The notes: generated by a model not told the origin, from the letters alone. A stretch of 64,000 nt of DNA from Stereocaulon alpinum (GCA_018257865.1 JAEUBA010000047.1:62001-126000); one strand, 5' to 3'; positions 31,979-43,905 are shown, counted from the stretch's first letter. A program made the numbers and translations.

Positions 31979-32305
31979 TTCGTGAGGGATATATTGCTAT
32001 GTTCATCTCCTGAGGAAGTTGATGCTGAGGGCGGAATCATTCCGTCATGGGACTTTCCCTTTCGCTCTCGTTCATTCCTTCCTCTAGCTTCAGACACCGC
32101 TCCGAAACAAACGCTTCCAACCTGCTCAGCGCTGAATCTTGTCACACAATTCTCAGGACCGTTCTTGTTGGCCTAGTCTTCCTTATGGTATGGAGAATTA
32201 GAGATTATGTTGTGTTAGATAATGGAATTCGCGTGTGTCAACTTATGAACACGATCCTACATGGATACTCCAAAGGAGAGCTTTCCTGCGCAATGTTAGA
32301 ACTAT
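31979..32305. promoter_or_regulatory. Kelch gene upstream region
   Basis: 327 bp between the kelch start and the stop of the isochorismatase-family gene on the same strand. It must contain the kelch promoter. No specific site is recognised. Confidence 0.4.
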
Positions 32306-33234
32306 TTACAGATCCTTGCTGCTTATCACAGTGGCTGAAACATCTGCTAGCTCAGCCAGGGTCGTCTGGGAAGTCACCGTGTCAGCAAGGTCCGCAATGC
32401 CAACCGATATTGTGACTTACATCCACAAGCTGCTTTGCAGAAGCTCCGGGAATGTCTCGATCTCCAATGCCATCGCTAAGAACAGTCATATCATAGCCAC
32501 GCTCGAATCCTTCTCGAGAGGTACCGGAGATGCAGACGTGGGCCTAATGTATTGTCAGTATACTGCAATCCATCTTGATGCTTTTCTTACCATGTAGCCT
32601 GCATCACGTTAGCCTTGCTTGAAACACTATGTTTCCCGGGTAGGATGGGGGAGAAGTTGACTTACCAGCAAGCACAACCTTCTTCTTCCCCAACCTGTCC
32701 AGATGATCGCTCAAACCTGTTCCATTGAACGAGCTTGGGTACTGCTTGTGGATCACCTATACCACAATCCATCGTCAGTGCCAGCAATCTTGTTCTTTTT
32801 TGTACCATTGAATGATACAGGGCCATGGAGCTAACCGTTTCCTTCTCACTCCCTTTACTCAACTCACTGAACTCCTCCGCTAACTCCGTCTTGGGGGTGA
32901 ACAATGGTGCTCCCTCGGGCGTATCGTGCAATACATGCACGATATCGCCGCCTGCGTCTCTATACTTCTTCAAGACATCTCCGATAACAGCGCGAGACGA
33001 CTTGACATCTGAAATAGCGAGAAGGCCGTGGTCATATTCATTTTGCTATTGGGAGATATCGGCTTTAGTGACCGCTTGACCGAAAAGCATTGGACATCAA
33101 CGCCACTGTCTGATGTACGAAACTCAACGAAGACTTACTGCGTCAACAATCACAAGAACACTATCCTTTGGTGTGGGTTTAGATGGCTCAACTCCAAGGA
33201 ATGAGCGAAAAGACTTTCCTGATTGCTGTGCCAT
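32306..33234 (-). CDS. Isochorismatase-family cysteine hydrolase, six exons
   Basis: Exons are 33234-33139, 33045-32836, 32756-32666, 32598-32591, 32543-32421 and 32365-32306; introns are 93, 79, 67, 47 and 55 nt; 195 residues. All junctions are GT...AG and the phases agree. Exon 4 is only 8 nt and supplies Gly(end)-Tyr-Met in the conserved 'VVLAGYMAHVCISGTS'. The catalytic triad of the superfamily is in place: Asp31 (LVIVDAQNEYD), Lys106 (IHKQYPSSF) and Cys139 (AHVCIS), as are 'GGDIVHVLHDTPEGAPLF' and the usual 'VLSDGIGDRDIPG'. The family hydrolyses isochorismate, nicotinamide or similar small substrates, and the real substrate cannot be told from the sequence. No targeting signal is seen. 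Confidence 0.93.
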
Positions 33235-33392
33235 TGTTCAAGATGGTGGGATCAAAGTTTTGGATATACTAATTCGGATTGATTATGTGTATGAGAAGAC
33301 AGAGATCTTATCTGGAGGGGAGGAGAAGATGGGATCTACAATACATCAGTAGTGCATAAGGGGCCAGGGTCTTTTCGCGGGGAGCCATCCCC

Positions 33393-33660
33393 TTGTCCGA
33401 TTGGTTGACATGGGACCCTGGAACTGGCGGATATACCACTAGCGCCGCCATCCATATATGGTTTTTGCTACTCAACCGCCTCTGGAACAAACGCATACTA
33501 CCGCATAATCGCCAAACCTTACAAGACGCAGTATGTACATTGTGTGAACAGTGTTTAAGATGTCTCTGGATCAACGCTATTTGCCTCGGCCGACTGCAAC
33601 GAATGGACACCAGCAACTGCAAGACATGAGGGCTTTTTACAGGAAACCTCTGTCCTTAAT
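33393..33660 (+). pseudogene. HET-domain relic
   Basis: A plus-strand frame contains 'ILPHNRQTLQDAVCTLCEQCLRCLWINAIC', which follows the HET core pattern (LPxTxxDAVxxxxxLGxxYLWIDALCI). The frame then ends, but two bases over it continues 'TNGHQQLQDMRAFYRKPL', like the next HET block (ERxxQxxxMxxIYxxA). A frameshift near 33570-33590 would explain this. Only this ~270-bp core is left. HET proteins trigger cell death after fusion of incompatible strains. The call rests on a short motif. Confidence 0.45.
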
Positions 33661-34620
33661 TACGACTTTGGATGCCCCTCTCAGCTATATAAGCGATTTC
33701 CAACGTTAGAACATGTGGGGTCACCTCGCTTGATGATGCATACCTCTAAGGGGCCAATATCTCGCTATCAGCAAAGCATTCGGAAATGGCCTGATCGGGT
33801 GTCTCTACATGGAAGCTCCCTTGGTCGACGGAATGCCATCGAGAGATTACTGCTGTATGTTAGGTACAAGATTTGACGAGTATTCACTGGAAGACCACTT
33901 GCAAGCTCTCAGACAAACCAGCAGCGACTACTGACTTGGCAGATGGATTCGAACGACATTGTTGCAAGCTTACATCATTGGGCTCCTGGTGGGTAGCAGC
34001 ACGCCGCCACCTCTAATTGCTCATGAATTTCAGCAACAACTAACGCTCCACCCGCTAGGAGCAGTTTCCCACTCAATCACTGGTCCAATCGACGACAGCG
34101 TTGCCGCTCGGACCCAGTCAGGCCCCTAGCCTTGGGATAACGTCCTACGCCACAAGTAGCATTGGACAGCCTAGAAATGCTGCGCTCCCCGTAGGGACTC
34201 CTACAATAGAGAAGCGGACTCTCTGCAGCTTACCATGTACTTGGTGGAACCCAACTACCTCGTCCCCCTCAGGTGGACGTATAGAAACCGGAATGCATCC
34301 GGGGATTACCACCGAACTGGAATTAGAACAACCGCTCACCTTACGCTCTAGGGACGGCGCCATAAGGATCTCCGGCCCCTGACCAACTATTGTAATGATT
34401 CTTTGGTGAGTTCCCTGAATAGAATACTATGCTAATACAATTCGTCAGACGTGGTCGATGTCCAATGTGATGGTCATAATAGGGGAACCATCTTGCCTTG
34501 TGCTTTTGAGCAAAGATATAGTGGTGATTTCTAATAGTCTACAAATTCGGTTGAGCGCAACGCAGCTATCAAATCAATCTCACGTAGTCCATCTACCAAG
34601 TGCTATTCGCCTCCGATTCT
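33661..34620. other. Intergenic
   Basis: No gene is seen; the 34101-34382 frame has no recognisable motif. The FAD monooxygenase 3' end lies at the right border. Confidence 0.35.
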
Positions 34621-35895
34621 TCAAACAGGCACCGGCTTCAGCTCCTCGAACGGCCGCATGTCAAACATGTGTTTCCCACCCGAGGCGCTTCGTACAAGTA
34701 CATCTCGCGCATACGCTCTCATTAAGCCTTCGTATTTCTGAACCTTCTCGACCTGACTTCCTTCCTCAGCAAAAGCTTGTGACAACGTGGCAGCGTCTCG
34801 AAGTGCCGTGGTAGCGCCAACTCCAGCCGAAGGCGGCATGACATGCGCAGCATCGCCAATGAGTGTGACGTTCTTCGTCGAATCCCAGGCGGGAATGTCC
34901 GGTCTCGCAGAGATGATGCGTATCACGCAAGTCTGAGCTGCGTTTTGAAGGTCGAACAGGGCGTGGAACGATGAGTGCCAACCGCACGTCAGCTCTTGAG
35001 TCAAATTTGCCGGTTTCTCCCCTGAAAGACACAGAAGTCTTGCGTCGTCCATCTCGTACCTATCCTTGTGCGCCGCAAGCAACCAATAAACGTAATCTTC
35101 TGGCAACTCGCTCCTGAACTTGTTGTCTCTGAACCTCATAGGCTCTAGAAGAAGTGTCAGAAGCAAGTCTCTCGTCCGATCCTGGATCACAGTCATCCCT
35201 TCGAGGGCCCGGTAATCCATTCTCTCCTCCAACTCAGGCGTAATCAGCGTCTTCCCATACAGAAACCTCCCCTCCGTATCCACAGTCTCAAATTCAGGCA
35301 CAAGCTGCTTCCTGATCCTCGACCCCGCCCCATCAGCCCCAACAAGTAAAGCACCCTCAACCCCACTCCCATCACCAAATCGCACCTTTACCCCACCAGC
35401 CGTAGTCTCGAAACCCTCGAACTCCTTCCCAAACGTCACATACGCCTCCAAGCCCCGCATCAACAAGTCCCTCAGGACAGTTCGATCCGCATTCAACTGC
35501 TCAAGATACTCATTCATCTGCGGCGCTTGCACGCCGAGATCCATCGAGTTGCCCCCAGAATCAGTCCTTTTCCGAGTCTGCCATCCTCGAGGCCCCAATT
35601 TCGGCCCCACGATCTCCTTTCCACTTACACTATCCAGATTCCACGTGTTCTCCAGCGCTTTTGTGATAGGTGCACAGCACGCTTTCACTCTTGAGAGTAG
35701 CTCAGGTGGTAAACATGCGTTTAGCGCTGCGATGCCGACACTGGTGATACGGACGCGATAACCTTGTGCACGTCGGTTGAAGATGGCATCGCGCTCGTAG
35801 ATATGGAACGGGATTCGGGAACGGAGGAGAGCTTGCCCAAGGCAGAGACCTGAGATTCCGGCGCCGACAATGAGGATGGGGTTGTCTGTGGTCAT
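34621..35895 (-). CDS. Group A FAD-dependent monooxygenase
   Basis: A 424-residue single-exon protein. An N-terminal Rossmann fold with 'ILIVGAGISGLCLGQALL' (7-24) and 'YERD' binds FAD. The DG motif 'LLVGADGAGSRIRKQL' (183-198) and 'VTLIGDAAHVMPPSAGVGATTALRDA' (343-368) are those of aromatic/secondary-metabolite hydroxylases. Such enzymes use NADPH and O2 to hydroxylate or epoxidise a small substrate. No other biosynthetic gene (PKS, NRPS, P450) lies nearby, so a pathway cannot be assigned. There is no C-terminal membrane anchor. The length fits the family. Confidence 0.92.
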   Translation of the reverse strand: MTTDNPILIVGAGISGLCLGQALLRSRIPFHIYERDAIFNRRAQGYRVRITSVGIAALNACLPPELLSRVKACCAPITKALENTWNLDSVSGKEIVGPKLGPRGWQTRKRTDSGGNSMDLGVQAPQMNEYLEQLNADRTVLRDLLMRGLEAYVTFGKEFEGFETTAGGVKVRFGDGSGVEGALLVGADGAGSRIRKQLVPEFETVDTEGRFLYGKTLITPELEERMDYRALEGMTVIQDRTRDLLLTLLLEPMRFRDNKFRSELPEDYVYWLLAAHKDRYEMDDARLLCLSGEKPANLTQELTCGWHSSFHALFDLQNAAQTCVIRIISARPDIPAWDSTKNVTLIGDAAHVMPPSAGVGATTALRDAATLSQAFAEEGSQVEKVQKYEGLMRAYARDVLVRSASGGKHMFDMRPFEELKPVPV

Positions 35896-37566
35896 GTTCT
35901 GATGATTCAGCTTGCTGAGGCAAGGAGCTCGTATGAAGACGGCTTGGTGACTTTGCCAAATTGCTTGATGTTGTCGTTTTCGTTCTTGAGACGAGAATGG
36001 ACTGCTATTTCATATATCTGTCACAGAGCCTGTAGGCATTTCGGCGTTCGGGCTTCACAGTTTGGCGACTAAAAGCCACAATCGTTGCATTTGTTATCGA
36101 TTTCGATGTTCATCACCTAAGCAGGCAAGCAGTACGGTTTTACTGCATATGACACGGGTAAAGGTTGACAACGCACCATTGACAGCAAGAAGGGGTACCA
36201 TGCCGCTTCAAGATATCCAACGCATGAAGGTTGTGTGGGTACACAGGTCTAGCCTAGGCTAGAATCCAGCCGTAGACTCCCGCTGTCATCGGTCAAGAGC
36301 GGTCAATGAGAGACGCTGATAGCGGAGACGGTTTCGCCCAGCTTGTGGTTCGTTGGCGATTCAATGCCGTCAGCTGACCCTCGTGGCCAATATGTCAGAT
36401 ATAATGGATAATTATCCGTGGGCTGTACAAGCGAATGCTGTCAGGGATCAACAGCGGACGCAGGACATCTCTACTATGTATGGCAGATCCTGTAGCGTTG
36501 CTTGCGGACTAAGTATTGCCGACTACGCGTGGCTGTACGCGTGGTTGGAGGATGCTTGGCTCCCAGGAAGTCTGGCAACTACCACCTACCTATGGACCTG
36601 CTGCTACATGTGCGTGCTACATGATCGCTCTAGGATTCGACGTGGCTATGTCGCAAATCTATGCTACCTAGCTCGCTACCTAGCTCGTGACATATACCCA
36701 AAAGGGTAAAAGCTTGGTATCGCGATGTCATGGTGCGTGATCAGGAAAGGTCTGGGGACGTCTTGTTCGGGGAACTTTGAGCATTCACCGCCCCTTAAAT
36801 AATACTAAGAGTTGATTGTTGATATCTCTGCTATATCTGACGTGAGCACTACTTGCCTTGGGTTATCCCCCAACACACCCCAATAGTCAAATTCCTTGGG
36901 GATCAAGTGGGGATTTCCTGTGGAGCACCGTTCTGCGAGGGAACGGTTCTGGCAAGGCAAGGCGGACGGTGTATCGCTATATGTAAAAAGAGTCAAACAG
37001 ACCTTGGCGACGTTGGCCTTATGAACCAATCCTCCACTTGGGCGTGACCCTTTGCAGACCTGCAATTCCTGGCTTCCGAATACCAATGACTAATACAAGT
37101 TCTCGTAGGGAGTGCTCATATCCATGAACTGCTGATTCAGAGCTCACTACTGGTACATCAACGAGCGATCTTGCGGAATTCCAAGGTCGTGGGACCTCAA
37201 ACCAGTGGACCCAGTCTCTTTGGTCCAGCTTACGGATTCGATGTGCCAAGATCTATCTCGGCAGAGGGGCCAGTCCTGGTGCCACAAGTATCTGGACTGC
37301 ACAGCTCTTTCATTCACTTTCTCCCTGTATGGTCAAACTGGGCAACAACCGGGATCGGGTCATGGTGGTATGATGATGGCCATCTGCGTCAGCCAGGCCG
37401 TCCAATCCCTGCGACTAGAATCACTGGAGACCGCGATTCGTAAGGGTAAGGGTTGAGGGATCATGTTGTCAACACAGGAGGTCGTGGGGGTAAGACTCTG
37501 AAGATTGTCGGCTAGACGCCTAATATAAAGTAGGACTAGGAAGGTTCACCGCCCTCCCGCTCTACC
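35896..37566. other. Intergenic leading into the repeat island
   Basis: Several short plus-strand frames (for example 36353-36709, 37171-37456) lack family motifs. Nothing is annotated with confidence. Confidence 0.4.
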
Positions 37567-37770
37567 GGCCAAAATGCCGAACTAACCAGCCGGATTATGC
37601 AGCTGAAGCCCGGCAATTCTTGGAGCTAGCCCTTGAGCTCGTCCTTCGAGTGCGAGAACGGCAAGTTTTGCGGACCATGTTCGTTGCCCCAGTGCCTAGG
37701 TATCGTCAGGGACCCCTCTAGGGTTCCTCCTTGCTTCAGCCCTACAATTGGCCGGTTCGGCAGGTTGGCC
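37567..37770. mobile_element. Palindromic-ended MITE-like element, copy 2
   Basis: Homologous to the element at 9434-9626 in the opposite orientation: shared blocks include GCTGAAGC at the left inner end, GCGAGAACGGCA, CCCCTCTAGGG and CTTCAGCC. Its ends form an imperfect inverted repeat (left about 37567-37608, right about 37733-37770). It is non-coding. Confidence 0.6.
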
Positions 37771-37835
37771 AGTACAGGAGGTCGTATGATTGTGTGGGGT
37801 AATATGCTAGCCTTACATAAAGTCTGCCGGGCTTA

Positions 37836-38399
37836 CAGCTCGGTGTGGGTAGAGAAAAGCTCCGTATGGGTAGAAAGTTCAACCGAGGTAGAAAAAAAAA
37901 GTTCTACCCGCAATAAGCTGTGTGCATATGCTGAGCATCACTTATTTCAGCATATGATTACGTATATGCTGAGTATACCCCAACTATAATACTATCAGAA
38001 AGTCGAATAGGCGAGTCAGCTCTTATATATATTACGTATATGCTGAGTATATACCTCAACCATAATACTGTTAGAAAGTCGAGTGGGTAAGCTTAGATAG
38101 AGTACAGTAATTAGACTACTTATTAAATTTATTATGGTTAAGGCATACGCTCAGCATATGCGTAATATATATAAAGCTGACTTGCAGACTACTTATTGAA
38201 TTTATTATGGTGAAGGCATACGCTCAGCATATGCGTAATATATATAAGAGCTGGCTTACCCACTCGACTTTCTGACAGTATTATGGTTGAGGTATACACT
38301 CAGCATATGCGCAATATATGAAATCTCTACCCACACCGAGGTCTTGCCGAAGCTAGTCGTTCTACCCACACGGAGCTTTTCTCTACCCACACCGAGCTG
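37836..38399. mobile_element. 564-bp foldback/MITE-like element with 40-bp terminal inverted repeats
   Basis: The left end, 37836-37875, and the right end, 38360-38399, are inverted repeats of 40 bp with a single mismatch (CAGCTCGGTGTGGG...). A second inverted pair (38037-38092 with 38254-38309) and a direct duplication (about 38112-38173 and 38185-38246), both built around ATATGCTGAG/CTCAGCATAT, lie inside. No reading frame of note is present, so it is non-autonomous. The nonamer AAGTCTGCC occurs near both flanks (about 37820 and 38408) but not adjacent to the ends, so the target duplication is unresolved. Confidence 0.85.
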
Positions 38400-38881
38400 G
38401 GACCCGAAGTCTGCCATACCCACTAGAAACATGATAGTCCAAACGGTCAAATCATCAACCACGTAACTTGGACAGTTTGAAACCAAACCAATTACCAAGG
38501 CCTACAGTCCAACCCAGCCGGTTCAAACCGCCAAGCTCCTAATTGGTCGGTCGACCATGAAGAGCCTTGCCTGTATCGTGTTGGATTGTGAGAGCGTAGG
38601 CCTAAGGTTCAAGGATATATCTGTGAGCATGCTAGGATGTCCTTGGGATATATATCTGGAAGGGACTAAACGCTCCGACTAGCCGGTGAGGAATCTTAAC
38701 AAGGAGGATTAGAGGAGAAGTTTGCGGTGACGAACCTCTCCCATGGTGAAAGTGGAACTAAATCGATGAACAAAAAGAGGTCTATGAACGCCGAGCTATT
38801 GCAAGCAAGGTTTTGAGGTAAGAGAGAAGAACGCTAAACAGCAATAGCATTGTACCAGCGCCATGAGGAATCGAACCTAAC
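38400..38881. other. Spacer between the foldback element and the LTR retrotransposon
   Basis: No gene. 38867-38877 reads, on the minus strand, as an exact match to the Pol III B-box consensus GGTTCGANNCC, directly next to the retrotransposon target site. No complete tRNA can be folded around it. Confidence 0.4.
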
Positions 38882-39109
38882 CGTTAGAATAAGTGGTGAA
38901 AACTATGGTGGATGAGGCCTACTTGGCAATGCTTGGCAGGCTCGCTTAGCTAGCCTACTAGGGCTAGGGCTCGCCAAGGCCTCCATGCGCGCACTAGATA
39001 AAATCTCTGCATGCAATTCTATCTAGCAGCAACAACTTCAATAGCAATAGATTGTTCCACCCTATTAAATAGCCAATAAGCCTCCAATCATATCACTGAT
39101 ATTCTAAAG
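38882..39109 (+). repeat. Left LTR of the copia element
   Basis: 228 bp, differing from the right LTR at only three sites. At each site the left copy shows the RIP-type state (one CA to TA and two TG to TA), all within about 39070-39083. Confidence 0.95.
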
Positions 39110-39187
39110 GGTTATAAGCCCGGGTTCTGCAACCCGTTAGCGTTAAATTACTGCCTAGGACGAATACTACCTACCTGTTAACTAGGG

Positions 39188-42100
39188 AGTTGAAAATTTC
39201 GAAGAAGGAATTTAATACTACACGCGACTAAAGAAGAACCTAACACCAGCAGATACTAAAAGCCTGACGTTATTAAGATAGACGAGCTCAGACCGACTAA
39301 TAAGTCGCTGCTAAAAGGCGTTAAGGATTAGCCGTATTTTAAATAGGAAATAGAAGCAATATTTAAAGTCTAAAAGATATAGGAAGTAGTAATAGGAAAG
39401 AAGAAAAGACCTATACTACCTACGCTACTAATACCTCCTAAATCCTAATCGTCTATATCTAAAGATAAACTTCTAGAGTATATATACGAACAAATTAAGA
39501 AGTATAAGACAGCGTTAAAAGAATAGGAAGAAAAGAACTTCTCTACTATAGGAGCACTTACACTACGCTACGGAGCTATACTAAGAAGCTATATTAGGAA
39601 GATAGAACTAGTCTCCGTTACTTAGGAAAAGCTAATATAAGTATATAGTATATCTTTAATTACGTTAATTAATATAATAATAGGAGTACTTACTCGTCTT
39701 AAATTAACCTTATTCAAAACTATTTAGGATTACGCCGCGGAATTTAAGAATTACGAGGATAAACTGAGCTTACTAAATACGCCTATCCCACCAGTACTAC
39801 TAGCAGCGCTATTCCGCAATAGTTTAGAAAAATCGCTTACACTATACGTTTTCAACCTAGTATAATAATATAAGACTTTAGGAAGTATACTTAATATTAA
39901 TACTATAGTAGCGGCCCTATCGGAGAAATAAGTCCAACTTAATAATAGTAAAACTAATAAGGCGTTAGTAGCTAAATTTAGTAAGTAGGAAAAGGTAAAA
40001 AGGTCTCCTAGAAGCCCTACCAGCAGCTAACCACCTTATAGTAGGAATCCTCCTACTAACAAAAAGGATAAGAAGGATAATAAGAAAGCCTACCCTTACT
40101 ATAGAAAGTTATACTATAAAGATAATTACTAGTATACTAATCTATAATTAGCACCTATTAACTAGATCCCAAATAAAGAAATTATAGACTAGATTAAGGC
40201 TAATAAAAAGAAGGCCTCCGCTACGAAGGCGTTAACAGCGCCTCTAGCCCCGCCTGCGGCGAATTTATCCGCAGAAGCTTAAAATAAGAAAGCTAGCGAA
40301 TCTAACGAATATATTAGGCCTAGCATTACTAGAAAATCCTTACGCAATAAGCTAACTAACTCTCGAAGGATTAACACGTCTATTCCTTCTAATCCAAAGG
40401 AGGAAGCGGTCTATATTAATACCGCCTCTAACGTCTACACTATATAGGATCTTTCTAAATTCTAGACCTACCAGAAAGTTAATAAAACCCTGTTAGGAAT
40501 CGACGGTAACTCACTAAGAGTCCTAGGAATTAGAATCGTATACTACCTAATAGTAGTAAATAGAAAACTTTTAATAATTAAGATCTCTAGCGTCTACTAC
40601 GTGCCTGCGATATATTATAATTTGCTCTCAGTAGCTTACCTAGAAGACAAGGGCTACTATACTATTATTAAAGACGATCGATTCGATATTATTAATAATA
40701 AGGGTAACTTAGTCCTTACCGGAAGTTAAGTAGGTAATAGTTACTTACTCGATCTTTAATATACTAAGATACTATATATATTACGATCTTTAAAGAAACC
40801 TCTCGCTAATTATATATCTTAGGATAAATAGCACCGCCGTCTAGGTTACTTAGGTATATAAGACGTTAAGAAGCTTACTTATATTACCTTAGGAATTAAT
40901 ACTAAGATAGCGGATAAGCTATAAAAAGTAGTACTACCGTATAAATATTACGAAGACTGCGTAATTACGAAGATAACTAAAATTTATAGCAGAATTCCTT
41001 ATTAATAAGACCTAATAAAACGGGAATTAGTGCTAGGAGTAAAGATCTCCTCAGATATTACTAGCGGTAGTTAGATTAAGCTTACTAAGGGCGGACACCG
41101 CTATTACGCCTCCTTTATATACGAGGCTACCGATATAGTCTGGATTTATATAATAAAATTTAAGACTGATCTCCTAATAATACTACGCGATTACCTGACG
41201 TTAATAAAGACCTAGGGACGACTAGTAAGTCGCTTCACCAGCGATAATAAACTAATCTACGCCTCTAAGGAAGTATAAGCTATCCTAAAGAGCTTTAGAA
41301 TTAAATAGGAGCCAGCGGAGCTATATACGCTAAATTAGAACGTAATTATAGAGCGAACTTTTCGAACTTTATTCAGTAGAGTTCGTATAGTGCTGCGAGA
41401 CGCCGGCTTTAGCTAATCCTACTAGGGCGAGGTAATTAATTATATTATCTATACTAAGAATAGGTCGCTATTATTAGTAGACCCGTCTACTACTCCCTAT
41501 AAGGCTTAGATAGGTAAGAAGGCTAACGTTAGTAACTTTAGACTATTTAGCTGTATTACCTACGTCTATAATACTAATCTAACAAAGAAGAAGTTGGATA
41601 ATAGGGCTACTAAGGCTAAATTTCTTAGCTACGGTTTCTATAATAATTAATACCGCTTCCGAGACATATAAAGGAAACGTACGTTTAAATCCTCTTAGGT
41701 AAGATAGGAGCTAGACTCCTATATTAATAGCAAAGCTATAGGGGTAGGCGAAGAAGAGTCTTTTAATAAAAACGACTCCTAGGAATTCTTTACTGTTAAC
41801 TCATCAACAAAGCGATAAAAGTCGCTAACTGCAGAGTAACAGAAGTCGCTAACTGTAACTACTAACCTAATTAAGCAAGGCGAATAAGCTACTAACGTAA
41901 CCGCTATTACAGACGTCGATCCAACAAGCAATTCAAATATAAATAATTCGGACGAAAACAATTCGAATAATCCTAACGTCACGAATATCGATTTAAATGA
42001 ATCTAACTCCTCGTCTAATAATAACGACTCGTCTAACGACGACGTATTCGAGACTCCTGCGTAGATACCAGCGCTAGAGTAGACTCCTAAGGAGACTAAA

Positions 42101-43872
42101 GGTCCCTAGGCTGCTATAACTCCGTAACAGCCGGAAGCAAATACTGATCTAAATATTCGCACCACATAAATACGCGTGTAAGCGAGGCCTGATTATAGGT
42201 AACTATATAGGAGAGGTTTCGCAGCGAGAATTACTACTAGATCTTATAAGGCTGAAGCTAACCCTATACCTTCTATACCTACTAATATTTATGAGGCCCT
42301 AAGTGGCCCTGATAAAGAAAAATAGATGGTAGCTTTCTAAGATAAGCTAACCTTATTAGAAAAGATAGTAACTTAGGATATACTAGCTCCTATTCTTAAG
42401 GGACGGAAGGCCTTACTTAGATATTAGGTCCTTACTTATAAGCTAGATCCTAATAGAGAGATCGCTTAGTATAAAGCTCGCTAGGTAGTTAAGGGATTTA
42501 GGCAGATTAAAGATCTCAACTATAATAAGACTTATTTAAGTATAGTTAAAGGTACCGCAGTGCGAATTCTTATAGCACTATACGCTAAATACGACTACGA
42601 AATAGAGTAGTCTAATATTATTACTGCCTTCCTCGAATCTTTACTAACGGAGGAAGTATAGGTTAAGTAGCCTTACGGCTTTATTAATAGTAATCCTACG
42701 GACGCCTACTAATTACGGCGCGCCCTATATAGCCTTAAGCAGTCTCCTCGCGAATAGTATAAAACCGTCCGCTATTTTATAGAGTCCCTAGGCTATACTA
42801 GGCTAGTTAAAGACTACTCTATATTTACCAGCGAAAATAGTATAATAGTTATATTTTATATTAACGATATCCTTATATACAGACCTAATAAGGCTGTGAT
42901 CGCCGAATTTAAACAGAATTTGGACTAACGATTTAGAATAAAACACCTTAGTAACGTCAACTAGTATCTAGGAATAGTAATTATTTAAGACCGCCCTAAC
43001 CGCACTATCTATATTAATTAGACTTTATACGCTAAGCGTATTATTACTTAGGTAGAGATAGAATCCTACCACCTAGTTACCTCGCTGATAGATAAGGGCA
43101 ACGACTTAGTTAGAGCACCTAATAAATATATAGCAGACTGTACTAAGGCGGAAGTCTATTACGCCCTAGTAGGAGAATTATAATAGTTATTAATAATAAT
43201 ACGTCTAGACTTAGCTTTTATAGTTGGAAAAAGTAGACGTTTCTTAATCAACCCTACCAGCGAGTACCTTAATTCGGTAAAACGAATTATCAAATATCTA
43301 GTAGGTACTACTGAAGTTGGACTACGCTATAGACTTAGAGACGTTACTAAAGGCGTTAATCTAGAAGGTAAATTACTCGGTTAGACAGACGTATTATAGT
43401 TAGACGATAGAGACACTTCCTATATAACGTTAGGCTATATCTTTTAACTATAGAATAGACTAATCAGCTAGTCCAGTAAGCTTTAAACTCTCTATACTGA
43501 TTTAACTATAGAAGCGGAATACGTTATCGAATATAACGCTGCTAAAGAATCTCTCTTCCTTAGCGAATTACTATAAGGGATTAGCTATAATAAAAAGGAT
43601 ATAAAGCCTATTAAGCTAATAGGAGATAACTAGGCCGTTATTAAATTAGCTAGTAATCTAATTAACTACTAACGTACTAAATATATACGCAATAAGTTTT
43701 ATTTTGTACGCGAAATAGTATCCGAGACTAGCGAATTAACCTTATAATATTATAATACTACCGATATAGTTACTAACGGTATAACTAAGGCTTTCGCCCC
43801 TAACGAATTCCGCCCTTTCCGAGATAAGCTGGGACTAGCTACGAGCGTGATTAGTAGGGAGCTTAGATAGTA
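39188..43872 (+). pseudogene. Copia gag-pol polyprotein with RIP-type stop codons
   Basis: Frame checks at 39275 (gag), 40832 (integrase), 42422 and 42851 (RT) and 43511 (RNase H) all fall in the same phase, so no net frameshift occurred over about 4.6 kb. The frame nevertheless carries dozens of TAG/TAA codons, at positions where the family has Trp (TGG to TAG) or Gln (CAG/CAA to TAG/TAA). CpA and TpG dinucleotides are scarce and TpA abundant. This is the pattern left by RIP, not by gradual decay with indels. Catalytic residues are also changed: the RT Asp pair is Asn-Asp and the protease Asp-Ser/Thr-Gly is Asn-Thr-Ala. Confidence 0.93.
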
Positions 43873-43905
43873 GGCTACCTCACCACCGCTGGTTTCAAAT
43901 GGGAG

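Noticed and set aside
36353..36709. 118-codon plus-strand frame
   Set aside because: Its Trp/Tyr/Cys-rich translation has no family likeness; probably chance in intergenic DNA.
38820..38881. tRNA gene interrupted by the retrotransposon
   Set aside because: A B-box match is present, but no pairing acceptor stem or anticodon arm can be formed from the joined flanks.
39110..39145. Exact primer-binding site of the copia element
   Set aside because: The sequence after the left LTR could pair with a tRNA, but I cannot name the tRNA or its boundaries without a tRNA set.
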